This document shows, piece by piece, positions 43,986-53,189 of a stretch of DNA of 64,000 nt. Source of the DNA: Gelidibacter gilvus (lineage in GTDB: Bacteria > Bacteroidota > Bacteroidia > Flavobacteriales > Flavobacteriaceae); contig NZ_SDDZ01000014.1 of NCBI RefSeq assembly GCF_004115975.1, forward strand, positions 29,976-93,975. Direction: 5' to 3'. The first letter of the stretch is position 1, and each line of letters starts with the position of its first letter. The translations under genes and the position numbers were made by a program. The notes beneath the pieces were generated by a model. The model ran no database searches. It had not been told where the DNA came from and saw only the letters and a list, made by a program, of their open reading frames with translations.

Positions 43986-45399
43986 TCTTAAGTTTGCATT
44001 AACATTCGTTGTCCTATTATCCTATACGTTTGCTTCTGCTCAAGAAGTTATTGAAGAAGGAGTTGTAGAAAAAAAGGAAGTAGTTAAGGATACGGTTACC
44101 CATGAACGCGTTAAAATTGATGGTGTAGTTGCTGTTGTAGGCGATTATATTGTTCTGGATTCAGATCTTGACAAACAGTTTGCACAGTTGGAAGCCTCTG
44201 GGGTTTCTAAATCCGAGATGCCTAACCGCTGCCAATTATTTGGTAAGTTGCTTGAAGATAAACTATATGCACATCACGCTGTTCAAGATAGTATTGTAGT
44301 CAACGACTTGGAGATTCGCTCTCAGGTTGATCAGCAGTTTAGCTATATCTTGGAGCAAATGGATGGGAGTTTGCCAAGAATGCTCAATTTTTACAACAAA
44401 GACACTGAAGAAAGCTTACGTGATGAGATGTTTGAAATCAACAAAAGTCAGCAGCTTGCAAATAGAATGCAAGAGAAGATTGTTAAGGATATTGAGGTCA
44501 CTCCAGAAGAAGTAAGACAGTATTTTAATGAGATCCCCAAAGAAGAGCGTCCGTTTTTTGGTACGGAATTAAAAGTGGCTCAAATTGTAATTATTCCTAA
44601 AATTTCAGATGCTGAAAAACAAGTCGTGGTAGAAAGACTGAAAGAATTTAAGGCAGATGTCCTTGAAAGGGGTGCGAGTTTTACTTCTAAAGTCGTGTTA
44701 TATTCTGATGATGTAGCGTCACGTAAAACGGGAGGTTTATACACCTTAAACAGAAAGCGTCCGCAGATGGTGAAGGAATTCAGGGATGTGGCATTCTCTA
44801 TGCAGGAAGGTGAAATTTCTGATCCTTTTGAAACTGATTTTGGATACCATATTATTTATTTGGAAAAAATAAGAGGTCAGGAATACGATGTACGTCACGT
44901 TTTGCTACGTCCAGAAGTTACCCAGGTGGCCATCAAGGAAGCTAAGGAAAAGATTGATTTGATCCGTAAACGTATTGTGGATGGTGAAATCACGTTTGCT
45001 CAAGCGGCAAGAGAGTTTAGTAATGAAGATGAGACTCGTAATGATGGCGGACAGTTAATAAATCCACGTACTCAGGACTACAGTTTTGAGTTGACCAAAA
45101 TGGATCCAGAACTCTATACGCAAATTGAAAGTTTAAAGGATGATGAAATTAGTTTAGTGCTTCAGGATGAAGACCGAATCAATCCGATAAAATTCAAAAT
45201 TTTGACCGTTACGGACAGAATAAATGAACATGAGGCAGATTTTGCAAAAGACTATCTGAAGATCAAAAACTTGACAGAACAAGACAAGCAATTCAAGGCC
45301 GTTGAAAAATGGGTTGATGAGAAAGTGATGGACACCTATATCAATATTAATGGCGAATACAGAAACTGTGAGTTTGAAAGTAATTGGTTAAAAAAGTGA
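43948..45399 (+). CDS. surA: SurA-like periplasmic chaperone/prolyl isomerase
   Basis: The protein has 483 residues from ATG 43948 with a signal segment FALTFVVLLSYTFASAQ. A TTG at 43927 is possible. The SurA N-domain contains VKIDGVVAVVGDYIVLDSDL, as in E. coli SurA-type starts (VAVV...VLDSD). Parvulin domains are at FFGTELKVAQIVIIPK to FETDFGYHIIYLEK and EYDVRHVLLRPEV to an incomplete second copy. It guides outer-membrane protein folding. It overlaps the lipoprotein gene upstream and is 4 bp before the MoxR gene. Confidence 0.88.
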   Translation: MPLKTINLKFTTNLKFALTFVVLLSYTFASAQEVIEEGVVEKKEVVKDTVTHERVKIDGVVAVVGDYIVLDSDLDKQFAQLEASGVSKSEMPNRCQLFGKLLEDKLYAHHAVQDSIVVNDLEIRSQVDQQFSYILEQMDGSLPRMLNFYNKDTEESLRDEMFEINKSQQLANRMQEKIVKDIEVTPEEVRQYFNEIPKEERPFFGTELKVAQIVIIPKISDAEKQVVVERLKEFKADVLERGASFTSKVVLYSDDVASRKTGGLYTLNRKRPQMVKEFRDVAFSMQEGEISDPFETDFGYHIIYLEKIRGQEYDVRHVLLRPEVTQVAIKEAKEKIDLIRKRIVDGEITFAQAAREFSNEDETRNDGGQLINPRTQDYSFELTKMDPELYTQIESLKDDEISLVLQDEDRINPIKFKILTVTDRINEHEADFAKDYLKIKNLTEQDKQFKAVEKWVDEKVMDTYININGEYRNCEFESNWLKK

Positions 45400-45403
45400 T
45401 AGT

Positions 45404-46357
45404 ATGTCGGACGTTGCTGCGGTAGAACAGTTTGTTAAAAAATATAAAGCTTTAAGAATTGAAGTTGCCAAAGTAATTGTAGGGCAGGATGAGGTGGTCA
45501 ACCAAATCCTGATTTCAATCTTTTCTGGCGGTCATGCATTGTTGATTGGCGTTCCCGGGTTGGCGAAAACATTAATGGTGAATACCATTGCCCAAGCTTT
45601 GGGACTTGATTTCAAACGCATCCAATTCACGCCAGATTTAATGCCTAGTGATATTCTTGGAAGTGAGATCTTGGACGAGAATAGACAGTTTAAGTTTATC
45701 AAAGGTCCCATATTTGCAAATATCATTCTGGCAGATGAGATCAATAGAACCCCACCTAAAACACAGGCCGCATTACTTGAAGCTATGCAAGAGCGTTCTG
45801 TAACGGTAGCAGGACACCATTACCAGTTAAGTTTGCCTTATTTTGTGTTGGCAACACAAAACCCAATTGAGCAAGAAGGAACCTATCCTTTGCCAGAAGC
45901 GCAGTTGGATCGATTTATGTTTGCCATTCACTTAGAATACCCTTCTTTTGACGAAGAAGTACAAGTGGTGAAGTCAACCACCACCGATTTTAAACCAACG
46001 GTCAACCCGTTATTCTCAGCACAAGAAATTAGTGATTTCCAATGTTTGATCCGTCGTATTCCAGTCGCAGATAATGTCATTGAATATGCAGTGGCCATGG
46101 TTGGTAAAACACGTCCGAAAGACGCCTCTGCCTCAGGATTGGTAAAAGAGTTTGTCGATTGGGGTGCGGGACCTAGAGCTTCCCAAAATCTGATCTTGGC
46201 AGCCAAAACGCATGCCGTTATTAAAGGTAAATTTTCTCCAGACATTGAAGATGTTCAAGCTGTGGCGAGTGGTATCCTCAGACATAGGATCATCAAAAAC
46301 TATAAGGCAGAAGCTGAAGGTATATCAGACGAACAAATTATAAAGAGCTTGTTTTAA
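45404..46357 (+). CDS. MoxR-family AAA+ ATPase
   Basis: The protein has 317 residues. AAA+ motifs are complete: Walker A region LLIGVPGLAKTLMVNTIA, Walker B ILADEINRTPPKTQAALLEA, and sensor-1 region VLATQNPIEQEGTYPLPEAQ. This is the MoxR type that usually acts with a VWA protein in maturation of other proteins. Normally a DUF58 and VWA genes follow; here it follows SurA-like genes by 4 bp and is succeeded by an acyltransferase gene, so its usual partners are not adjacent. Confidence 0.9.
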   Translation: MSDVAAVEQFVKKYKALRIEVAKVIVGQDEVVNQILISIFSGGHALLIGVPGLAKTLMVNTIAQALGLDFKRIQFTPDLMPSDILGSEILDENRQFKFIKGPIFANIILADEINRTPPKTQAALLEAMQERSVTVAGHHYQLSLPYFVLATQNPIEQEGTYPLPEAQLDRFMFAIHLEYPSFDEEVQVVKSTTTDFKPTVNPLFSAQEISDFQCLIRRIPVADNVIEYAVAMVGKTRPKDASASGLVKEFVDWGAGPRASQNLILAAKTHAVIKGKFSPDIEDVQAVASGILRHRIIKNYKAEAEGISDEQIIKSLF

Positions 46358-46398
46358 ATTCCTGAAAGTCATTTTAGATGCACCCTTAAATCTCTTAG

Positions 46399-47508
46399 AT
46401 GCAAAAAGAGCGTAATTTTGGATTGGATTTAGTTAGAGCCATTGCAATAACCTTGGTCGTGGCATCCCATTCAACATTTCTTTTTACTAGGCATACTGAT
46501 AATGTAGTTGTTATTTTGATGCGAACTATGGGCGCAGTGGGGGTTGATTTGTTTTTTGTCTTGAGTGGATTTTTAATCGGAGGCATATTACTAAAACAAA
46601 TTGATAAAAAACACACCAAATTCGCAGATCTATTGACATTTTGGAAACGTCGCTGGTGGAGAACTTTACCCAATTATTTCTTGATGCTCCTTATAAACAT
46701 TTCTATTTTTTATGTCTTTTCAAAAGACTTACCAGAAACTATCGGCTCATTTTTTATTTTCCTTCAAAATTTTTCAACTGCTCAAGCCGGCTTTTTTACA
46801 GAATCCTGGAGTTTGTCTATTGAAGAATATGCGTATTTGGTTTTGCCTTTTTTTATATTTTGTGGGTTCCTTGTTTTTAAAAACCGAGACTACTCTGTTT
46901 TTATATGGGCTACCCTCATAATTATTTTTATCGGATTTTTATTGAAACTGCACTTCTATCTCAATGCCGACGCATTAATCCGGAAGAGTTGGAGCTCTAT
47001 GTTCAGAAAAGTAGTGATTTACAGATTGGATTCCATTTATGTTGGGTTTGTGCTGGTGTATTTGATGCGGCATTTGCCCACTTTTTTTCAAAGGTTTAAA
47101 AACGGACTTTTATTTTTGGGGGCCAGTATCTTCGTTGGGATGCACCTTCTGATTTATATATTGAAAGTACAACCAGAGACCCATTTGTATTTCTATGTCT
47201 TTTTGTATCTCCCGTTAATTTCGATAAGCTGTGCATTGTCATTTCCATATGCTGTTGGGATGAAACGTAATGCAACTTTTGGCGGACTTGTTTATTTTGT
47301 GAGTACGAGGTCCTATGCCATTTATTTAATTAATTTCTCTGCTATTTTATTGTGTTTCTATTATTTAGTCGATTTTAAATCGGCATCTCTCGTTTTTAAA
47401 ATTGGCATATGTACCTTGTATTTGATCTTAACCATGGGCATTTCAAATCTGGTTTACACCTATTTTGAGAAACCAATATTGGATTATCGTGATAGAAATG
47501 TTCGATGA
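46399..47508 (+). CDS. Acyltransferase family 3 membrane protein (OafA-like)
   Basis: The protein has 369 residues with about ten hydrophobic helices. The N-terminal motif FGLDLVRAIAITLVVASHST contains the family's R and catalytic-region H, followed by GVDLFFVLSGFLIGG and FWKRRWWRTLPNYF. Family members O-acetylate sugars of LPS, capsule or peptidoglycan across the inner membrane. The substrate is unknown. It lies 41 bp after the MoxR gene and may be in the same transcript, though functionally unrelated. No SGNH domain is fused. Confidence 0.88.
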   Translation: MQKERNFGLDLVRAIAITLVVASHSTFLFTRHTDNVVVILMRTMGAVGVDLFFVLSGFLIGGILLKQIDKKHTKFADLLTFWKRRWWRTLPNYFLMLLINISIFYVFSKDLPETIGSFFIFLQNFSTAQAGFFTESWSLSIEEYAYLVLPFFIFCGFLVFKNRDYSVFIWATLIIIFIGFLLKLHFYLNADALIRKSWSSMFRKVVIYRLDSIYVGFVLVYLMRHLPTFFQRFKNGLLFLGASIFVGMHLLIYILKVQPETHLYFYVFLYLPLISISCALSFPYAVGMKRNATFGGLVYFVSTRSYAIYLINFSAILLCFYYLVDFKSASLVFKIGICTLYLILTMGISNLVYTYFEKPILDYRDRNVR

Positions 47509-47687
47509 TTATATAGAAACCTTATTCCAGTTCAATTTTCTTCATACATCAAATTGTTAATTTAATATTATAATGCTACAATAATTACGAAATAGGCTAT
47601 TTGAGCGAGACCATAAAGAGATTTATTGAATAATGCGCATTGCTTTTAGGATTTCACTACATATTTTTTAAAGTCTCTTAAATTTTG

Positions 47688-47695
47688 TAAATTTG
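47688..47695 (+). promoter_or_regulatory. Promoter -7 box TAAATTTG for the aconitase gene
   Basis: A perfect TAnnTTTG box followed by CA. It contains the in-frame TTG at 47693, so that codon is likely not a start, and the ATG at 47747 is preferred, giving a ~45-nt leader. Confidence 0.6.
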
Positions 47696-47746
47696 CACTC
47701 CGAGACCTCGGAAAATGAAATAAACATCAACCTTAAAATATACTCT

Positions 47747-50011
47747 ATGGCATTCGATATTGACATGATTAAAAAAGTTTACAAAACTATGCCTGAACGT
47801 GTGGACAAAGCGCGTCAGATTGTTGGTAAGCCTTTAACTTTATCTGAAAAGATCTTATACGCCCACCTTTGGGACGGCAATCCAACAACCGCTTTTAAAA
47901 GAGGAAAGGATTATGTAGATTTTGCTCCTGACCGGATTGCATTGCAAGATGCTACAGCGCAAATGGCACTGTTGCAGTTTATGCAAGCAGGAAAACCTAA
48001 AGTTGCAGTTCCTACAACAACACATTGTGACCACTTAATTCAAGCAAAGCAAGGTGCAGCTCCCGATTTAAAACGGGCTAATGAAACGAGCAGTGAAGTT
48101 TTTGATTTTTTAGCGTCAGTATCTAATAAGTATGGTATTGGCTTCTGGAAACCAGGTGCTGGTATCATTCACCAAGTCGTTTTAGAAAATTATGCATTTC
48201 CAGGCGGAATGATGATCGGTACCGATTCACATACAGTAAATGCAGGTGGATTGGGAATGGTGGCTATTGGTGTTGGTGGCGCAGATGCTGTTGACGTGAT
48301 GGCCGGGATGGCATGGGAATTAAGATTTCCTAAGCTTATTGGGGTGAAATTGACTGGAAACCTAAACGGATGGACGGCTTCTAAAGATGTGATCTTAAAA
48401 GTGGCCGGTATATTAACCGTGAAAGGTGGAACTGGTGCCATTGTTGAATATTTTGGACCTGGTGCCTTGAATTTATCATGTACAGGAAAAGGAACCATTT
48501 GTAATATGGGTGCTGAAATTGGCGCTACTACTTCTACTTTTGGTTATGACGATTCTATGGAGCGTTTCTTAAGAGCGACAGATCGTAATGACGTTGCTGA
48601 TGAAGCTAATAAAATCCGTGAGTATTTGACTGGTGATCCTGAGGTTTACGAAAACCCTGAGGCCTATTTTGATCAAGTTATTGAAATTAATTTGGATACG
48701 TTGCGTCCGCACCTAAACGGACCTTTTACACCAGATTTAGCTACTCCCGTTGGACAGCTTGGGAAACTTGCAAGAGAAAAAGGATGGCCACTTAAAGTAG
48801 AGTGGGGGTTGATAGGATCATGTACCAACTCGTCTTATGAAGATTTGACTCGTGCTGCTTCCATTGCGAAACAGGCCGTTGATAAAAATATAAAAGCAAA
48901 ATCAGACTTTGGAATCAATCCAGGTTCTGAACAAATACGTTATACCGCAGAGCGTGACGGTATTTTAAAAATATTTGAAGATTTAGATGCCACTATTTTC
49001 ACGAATGCTTGTGGTCCTTGTATTGGGCAGTGGGATCGAAGTGATATGAAAGGAGATGAGAAAAATACGATTGTACATTCGTTTAACCGTAACTTCTCAA
49101 AACGTGCGGATGGTAACCCAAATACACACGCCTTTGTAGGATCTCCAGAAATGGTGGCTGCAATTGCTATTTCGGGACGTTTGGATTTTGATCCGATGAA
49201 TGACTTCTTGATCAATGAAGATGGGGAACAAGTGAAATTGGATCCACCAAAAGGTATTGAATTGCCACCAAGAGGTTTTGACGTGGAAGATGCAGGATAT
49301 GTAGAGCCAGTTGAAGATGGTAGCAAAGTGGATGTATCGGTTAGTCCAACATCTGAGCGTTTGCAATTACTAGAACCTTTTACACCTTTAGGAAATAAAA
49401 TTACTGGAGCAAAATTATTGATCAAAGCTTTTGGAAAATGTACCACAGACCATATTTCAATGGCTGGTCCATGGCTGCGTTACAGAGGACATTTAGATAA
49501 TATCTCCAACAATATGCTTATTGGAGCCGTAAATGCTTTTGGTAAGAAAACAAACTTTATTAAAAACCAATTGACTGGTGAATTTGGCGGTGTTCCTGAT
49601 GTGGCGAGAGATTACAAAGCGAAAGGGATTCTTACTATTGTTGTGGGCGACCATAACTACGGTGAAGGCTCTTCACGTGAGCATGCTGCCATGGAACCAA
49701 GACACTTGGGTGTTGCGGCAGTATTGGTGAAATCTTTTGCACGTATACATGAAACAAACCTTAAAAAACAAGGGATGTTAGGTTTGACTTTCGCTAATGA
49801 AAGTGATTACGATTTAATTCAGGAAGATGATACGATCAATTTCTTGGACTTAGATCAATTTGCACCGGATAAGCCGCTCCATATAGAGTTTGTGCATGCA
49901 GATGGCAGTAAAGATGTTATCAAAGTCAACCATACGTACAATCAACAACAAATTGATTGGTACAATGAAGGGTCTGCTTTGAACTTGATTAAAAAGCAAA
50001 GCGTATCTTAA
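47747..50011 (+). CDS. acnA: Aconitate hydratase (mitochondrial-like type)
   Basis: The protein has 754 residues from ATG 47747. It isomerises citrate to isocitrate in the TCA cycle. The [4Fe-4S] cluster cysteines are in [13 protein letters not shown] and [11 protein letters not shown], with the DSHT motif ([11 protein letters not shown]) and the swivelling C-terminal domain ([17 protein letters not shown]). Length and motif order match the mitochondrial-type enzyme common in Bacteroidota and not AcnB. It stands alone between the acyltransferase gene and a terminator. Confidence 0.95.
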   Translation: MAFDIDMIKKVYKTMPERVDKARQIVGKPLTLSEKILYAHLWDGNPTTAFKRGKDYVDFAPDRIALQDATAQMALLQFMQAGKPKVAVPTTTHCDHLIQAKQGAAPDLKRANETSSEVFDFLASVSNKYGIGFWKPGAGIIHQVVLENYAFPGGMMIGTDSHTVNAGGLGMVAIGVGGADAVDVMAGMAWELRFPKLIGVKLTGNLNGWTASKDVILKVAGILTVKGGTGAIVEYFGPGALNLSCTGKGTICNMGAEIGATTSTFGYDDSMERFLRATDRNDVADEANKIREYLTGDPEVYENPEAYFDQVIEINLDTLRPHLNGPFTPDLATPVGQLGKLAREKGWPLKVEWGLIGSCTNSSYEDLTRAASIAKQAVDKNIKAKSDFGINPGSEQIRYTAERDGILKIFEDLDATIFTNACGPCIGQWDRSDMKGDEKNTIVHSFNRNFSKRADGNPNTHAFVGSPEMVAAIAISGRLDFDPMNDFLINEDGEQVKLDPPKGIELPPRGFDVEDAGYVEPVEDGSKVDVSVSPTSERLQLLEPFTPLGNKITGAKLLIKAFGKCTTDHISMAGPWLRYRGHLDNISNNMLIGAVNAFGKKTNFIKNQLTGEFGGVPDVARDYKAKGILTIVVGDHNYGEGSSREHAAMEPRHLGVAAVLVKSFARIHETNLKKQGMLGLTFANESDYDLIQEDDTINFLDLDQFAPDKPLHIEFVHADGSKDVIKVNHTYNQQQIDWYNEGSALNLIKKQSVS

Positions 50012-50035
50012 GTTTATAAGCTTACTAATTTAATA

Positions 50036-50066
50036 AAAACTCCCGATGATCATTGGGAGTTTTTTA
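50036..50066 (+). terminator. Terminator of the aconitase gene
   Basis: AAAACTCCCGATGA pairs with TCATTGGGAGTTTT over about 14 bp with one wobble and no extra loop bases, followed by TTATT. It is a standard intrinsic terminator. Confidence 0.85.
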
Positions 50067-50170
50067 TTCCCACCAATGGGTTTTAATATCTTGAGGCTTG
50101 TCTTGATCGAAAAAGACAAGTTCTTATTCATACCTCTTGGACTTGCCTTGAGGTTCTTGATTTTATAACA

Positions 50171-50737
50171 ATGAAAATATCAAAAAGTCAACGTAGTAAC
50201 ATTATTTTTCTTGTGATCATTTTGCTACTCGTCATTCCGCAAACGCGACATCCTATTCAAGTTTTTTTGCAGAAAGGTTTGGCAATGTTCAGTCCGTCGG
50301 TTATTGACGAAAAGAAACGTATGGTCTTGACCGATTATAACTGGCAACTTGTAGATGAGAACGGTAGGTCTTATAACTTCAATGAGGCTAAAGGAAAGAT
50401 CGTATTTATAAATTTCTGGGCGACCTGGTGTCCGCCATGTATTGCTGAGATGCCAAGTATGGAAAAACTATATCAAGATTATAAGGACGATGTTGTTTTC
50501 CTTTTTGTTTCAAATGAAACACAAGAGGTCATTTCCAAATTCAAGAAAAAACATGCCTATGAATTTTTAGCGCATGCTTCTCTAACAGCAAATCCGGAGC
50601 AATTGGAAACGTCTTCCATTCCGCGGACTTTTGTCATAGACCAACAAGGGCACATCATTATTGATAAATCGGGTGCGGCAGATTGGAACAGTAAAAGCGT
50701 GAGGAAATTATTGGATGATTTGTTAAGGCTTGAATAA
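50171..50737 (+). CDS. TlpA-like thioredoxin-fold membrane protein
   Basis: The protein has 188 residues. A signal anchor (SNIIFLVIILLLVIPQ) precedes a periplasmic thioredoxin domain of TlpA/ResA type. The active site WCPPC is within FINFWATWCPPCIAEMPSME, and the cis-Pro loop is SSIPRTFVID. It reduces disulphides in the periplasm, typically for cytochrome c maturation or a similar task. Its last 15 bp overlap the convergent crtY gene. Confidence 0.9.
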   Translation: MKISKSQRSNIIFLVIILLLVIPQTRHPIQVFLQKGLAMFSPSVIDEKKRMVLTDYNWQLVDENGRSYNFNEAKGKIVFINFWATWCPPCIAEMPSMEKLYQDYKDDVVFLFVSNETQEVISKFKKKHAYEFLAHASLTANPEQLETSSIPRTFVIDQQGHIIIDKSGAADWNSKSVRKLLDDLLRLE

Positions 50738-51877
50738 TACTTTAAAAAAAGCCTTTATGAATGCCATTGAAAAAAGAGACTTCATAATGGCGAGGTCTTC
50801 TGAGAACGCCGTCTCTTCATCCAAAAATCGGAACATGGTTCTAATCGTATTTTTGGAATAGAAACTTTCAAAAATCCACACGCCTTTTTCGTTTTCATCA
50901 TGGAGAACTTTTAGGAAAATCTTATCGTAAAACTTGAATTTCTTCTTGAACAGTCGATGTGAAGGTTTTTTTCCTGCTTTAATATTGGCGATCACTTTGG
51001 AAACATTCTTTTCAGTATGTTTAAAAGAATAGCCCGTAGACCCTTTTACCCATCCGCCTCCAGTGCCGATTTTAGTAACATGTTCTGTGTGATACTTCCA
51101 AAACGGGAAATCGGTCATCGGGATATTGCCAACCTCAGTTTCCAAAATTTTAAATCGGCTTAAATTGTATTCACTTTTAAGATAGGTTTTCAAAGCCGTT
51201 TCATAAACGTCATCTTCCACAAGAAAAGGCGTAAAAAAAGTGTATTCCACCAAAGCCTTCGTTTCAGAAAATGGCAAGACATAAATAAAGCTTGTAGAAT
51301 CTTTATATTGAAACCTGTAATCCATCATGGTAAAGACTTCAGGTTGAAAGCAAGCGGATTCAGTTTCAATAACCCAACCTTTAAAATGCTGATGGATTAA
51401 AGTGTAATGGGATTGCTCAGAGTAAAATTCCTTGGGCACTCTACTATCGAACACATGTTTGGCTGAATAGCTTTGGTGTTCGCCAATAACTTCTACAATT
51501 TCCGAATCTTTGATTTCCTGAACAGTATCTAAAATGAACTTGAAATTTTCTTTTGATGACAGCTCATTTTTTGCCCAGTTGTAAAAATCAATGGCTCTGA
51601 TGGTTTTATAATCGTATGCTTTGAGAAGAAGCGTCAGTGATATCTTAGGAGATTCAAATTTCGCAGTATGCCAAACCTTTTCCACGACTGCGTCAAACTT
51701 TCCTCGGCCTTGTTCCCAAAAGCTCCAGGTTTTATCGTTTTCAGATTTTTCAGAAGGATCAATAAGACCTATCGTATAAGTCGCGAAAAAAGGATCTTTT
51801 GACAGTTCTAAGGCTAATTGCAATCCGGCAAGACCATTTCCAATAATGAGATAATCAAAATGGTTATCGTTCTGCAT
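50723..51877 (-). CDS. crtY: Lycopene beta-cyclase
   Basis: The protein has 384 residues. It closes both ends of lycopene to beta-carotene. The FAD/NAD-binding N-terminus FDYLIIGNGLAGLQLALEL has the GxGxxG pattern. DKTWSFWEQG, PFSETKALVEYTFF and GTGGGWVKGSTGYSFKHT are characteristic of the CrtY family. It is the last gene of the leftward crtI-B-Z-Y operon, 14 bp after crtZ, and converges with the TlpA-like gene with a 15-bp overlap. Confidence 0.94.
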   Translation of the reverse strand: MQNDNHFDYLIIGNGLAGLQLALELSKDPFFATYTIGLIDPSEKSENDKTWSFWEQGRGKFDAVVEKVWHTAKFESPKISLTLLLKAYDYKTIRAIDFYNWAKNELSSKENFKFILDTVQEIKDSEIVEVIGEHQSYSAKHVFDSRVPKEFYSEQSHYTLIHQHFKGWVIETESACFQPEVFTMMDYRFQYKDSTSFIYVLPFSETKALVEYTFFTPFLVEDDVYETALKTYLKSEYNLSRFKILETEVGNIPMTDFPFWKYHTEHVTKIGTGGGWVKGSTGYSFKHTEKNVSKVIANIKAGKKPSHRLFKKKFKFYDKIFLKVLHDENEKGVWIFESFYSKNTIRTMFRFLDEETAFSEDLAIMKSLFSMAFIKAFFKVLFKP

Positions 51878-51891
51878 ATCTGACTGATCGA

Positions 51892-52341
51892 TTATTTTTT
51901 GAAGTATTTAAATGGGACAACGAGCATTCCAAAACATTCGCCATCTTCTTTCCCCAAATGTTTGTGATGCATTTTATGGGCGCGCCTCACACCTTTGGCA
52001 TAGCGATTATTGGCATTTCTAAAGATTTTAAAACGTTGATGGATGAAAATATCATGAACGGTAAAATACGCAATGCCGTAAGCCAAAATGCCAAGAGCAA
52101 GCGGAAGGCAGTACCAGAGATCTTCATAACTCCAAAGATAAAATAAGGTCATGCTCACAATTGCGTAGAAGATAAAAAAGGCATCATTACGTTCAAACCA
52201 ACTTTTATGGTCTTTTTTATGATGGTCTTTATGAAGGCTCCATAAAAAACCATGCATAATGTACTTATGGGTAAACCAAGCATTAAATTCCATGATGGCG
52301 AAGGTGCCAAAAAATATGAGTATCCAAAGAAAAATTTGCAT
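51892..52341 (-). CDS. crtZ: Beta-carotene hydroxylase
   Basis: The protein has 149 residues from ATG 52341. A TTG two codons earlier is possible. This di-iron membrane hydroxylase makes zeaxanthin from beta-carotene. The His clusters of the fatty-acid hydroxylase superfamily are visible as HKYIMH, HKDHHKKDH, VHDIFIHQRF and RRAHKMHHKHLG. Hydrophobic helices are between them. It lies 8 bp after crtB. With crtY it points to zeaxanthin as the end product. No crtW ketolase is present. Confidence 0.93.
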   Translation of the reverse strand: MQIFLWILIFFGTFAIMEFNAWFTHKYIMHGFLWSLHKDHHKKDHKSWFERNDAFFIFYAIVSMTLFYLWSYEDLWYCLPLALGILAYGIAYFTVHDIFIHQRFKIFRNANNRYAKGVRRAHKMHHKHLGKEDGECFGMLVVPFKYFKK

Positions 52342-52349
52342 GATCAAAC

Positions 52350-53189
52350 TTACATTAAATTGAGTTGATATTTGACGTAACTCCGAGTCAAAAGTTCGAA
52401 TTTTTTGTAATTGGGCACGCGTATACGTGTTGACTTAATGTCCAATGCCGGTGTGATTTTTAACTTTTTGAGGAGTTGGTAATAATAGCGATAGGCCATG
52501 AAGACGCCGAATTTTGCCTCAATTGGGAGTTCTTTTATCCCTTGAAATCCCAAAGCAAAATCAGTTTCGATATCTTCAATAATGCGTTGCTTTGATTTTT
52601 CATCCAAGTGATTCAAATTGGTGTTGGGAAAATAGGTTCTGCTCAGATCTTCGTAATCGGCTTTTAAATCCCTAAGAAAATTCACTTTTTGAAATGCAGA
52701 ACCTAAACTCATGGCGCTTTCCTTCAAATGTTCGTACTTTTCTCGGTCACCTTTTACAAAAACCTTTAGACACATCAGTCCAACCACATCAGCAGAGCCA
52801 TAAATATACATTTTGTAATCGGCTTCCGTCAAGTAATCACATTTATGTAAATCCAGCCGCATGCTTTTCATAAAGGAAACCACCAAATGTTTGTCAATAT
52901 CGTATTTGTGATAGGTTTCCTGAAAGGCATTCAAAATCGGATTTAAACTGATTTTATGCTGAAGCGCGAGTTCTAGGTCTTCTTCAAAACGATTGAAAAG
53001 GGCATCTTTATCATAGTCATGAAAAGAATCGACAATCTCATCTGCAAATCGCACAAAACCATAGATATTGTAAATATCCTGTCTTATACTTTGCGCCAAC
53101 ATTTTGGTTGCCAAAGAAAATGACGTGCTGTAAGAGTTTGTAACTGCCTTACTGCATTGATGTGAAACGATGTCAAATAGCGCTTTCAT
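52350..53189 (-). CDS. crtB: Phytoene synthase
   Basis: The protein has 279 residues. It condenses two geranylgeranyl diphosphates to phytoene. Asp-rich and family motifs: YSTSFSLATKML, YGFVRFADEIVDSFHDYDKD (first Asp-rich region), GSADVVGLMCLKVF and FLRDLKADYEDLSRTYFP (second). It is cytoplasmic or membrane-associated. The 3' end of crtI overlaps its start by 17 bp. No crtE gene for the precursor lies in the window. Confidence 0.94.
   Translation of the reverse strand: MKALFDIVSHQCSKAVTNSYSTSFSLATKMLAQSIRQDIYNIYGFVRFADEIVDSFHDYDKDALFNRFEEDLELALQHKISLNPILNAFQETYHKYDIDKHLVVSFMKSMRLDLHKCDYLTEADYKMYIYGSADVVGLMCLKVFVKGDREKYEHLKESAMSLGSAFQKVNFLRDLKADYEDLSRTYFPNTNLNHLDEKSKQRIIEDIETDFALGFQGIKELPIEAKFGVFMAYRYYYQLLKKLKITPALDIKSTRIRVPNYKKFELLTRSYVKYQLNLM

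Noticed and set aside
47693..47746. TTG at 47693 as the aconitase start
   Set aside because: It is part of the TAAATTTG box, and the 18 extra residues have no family counterpart. ATG 47747 fits.
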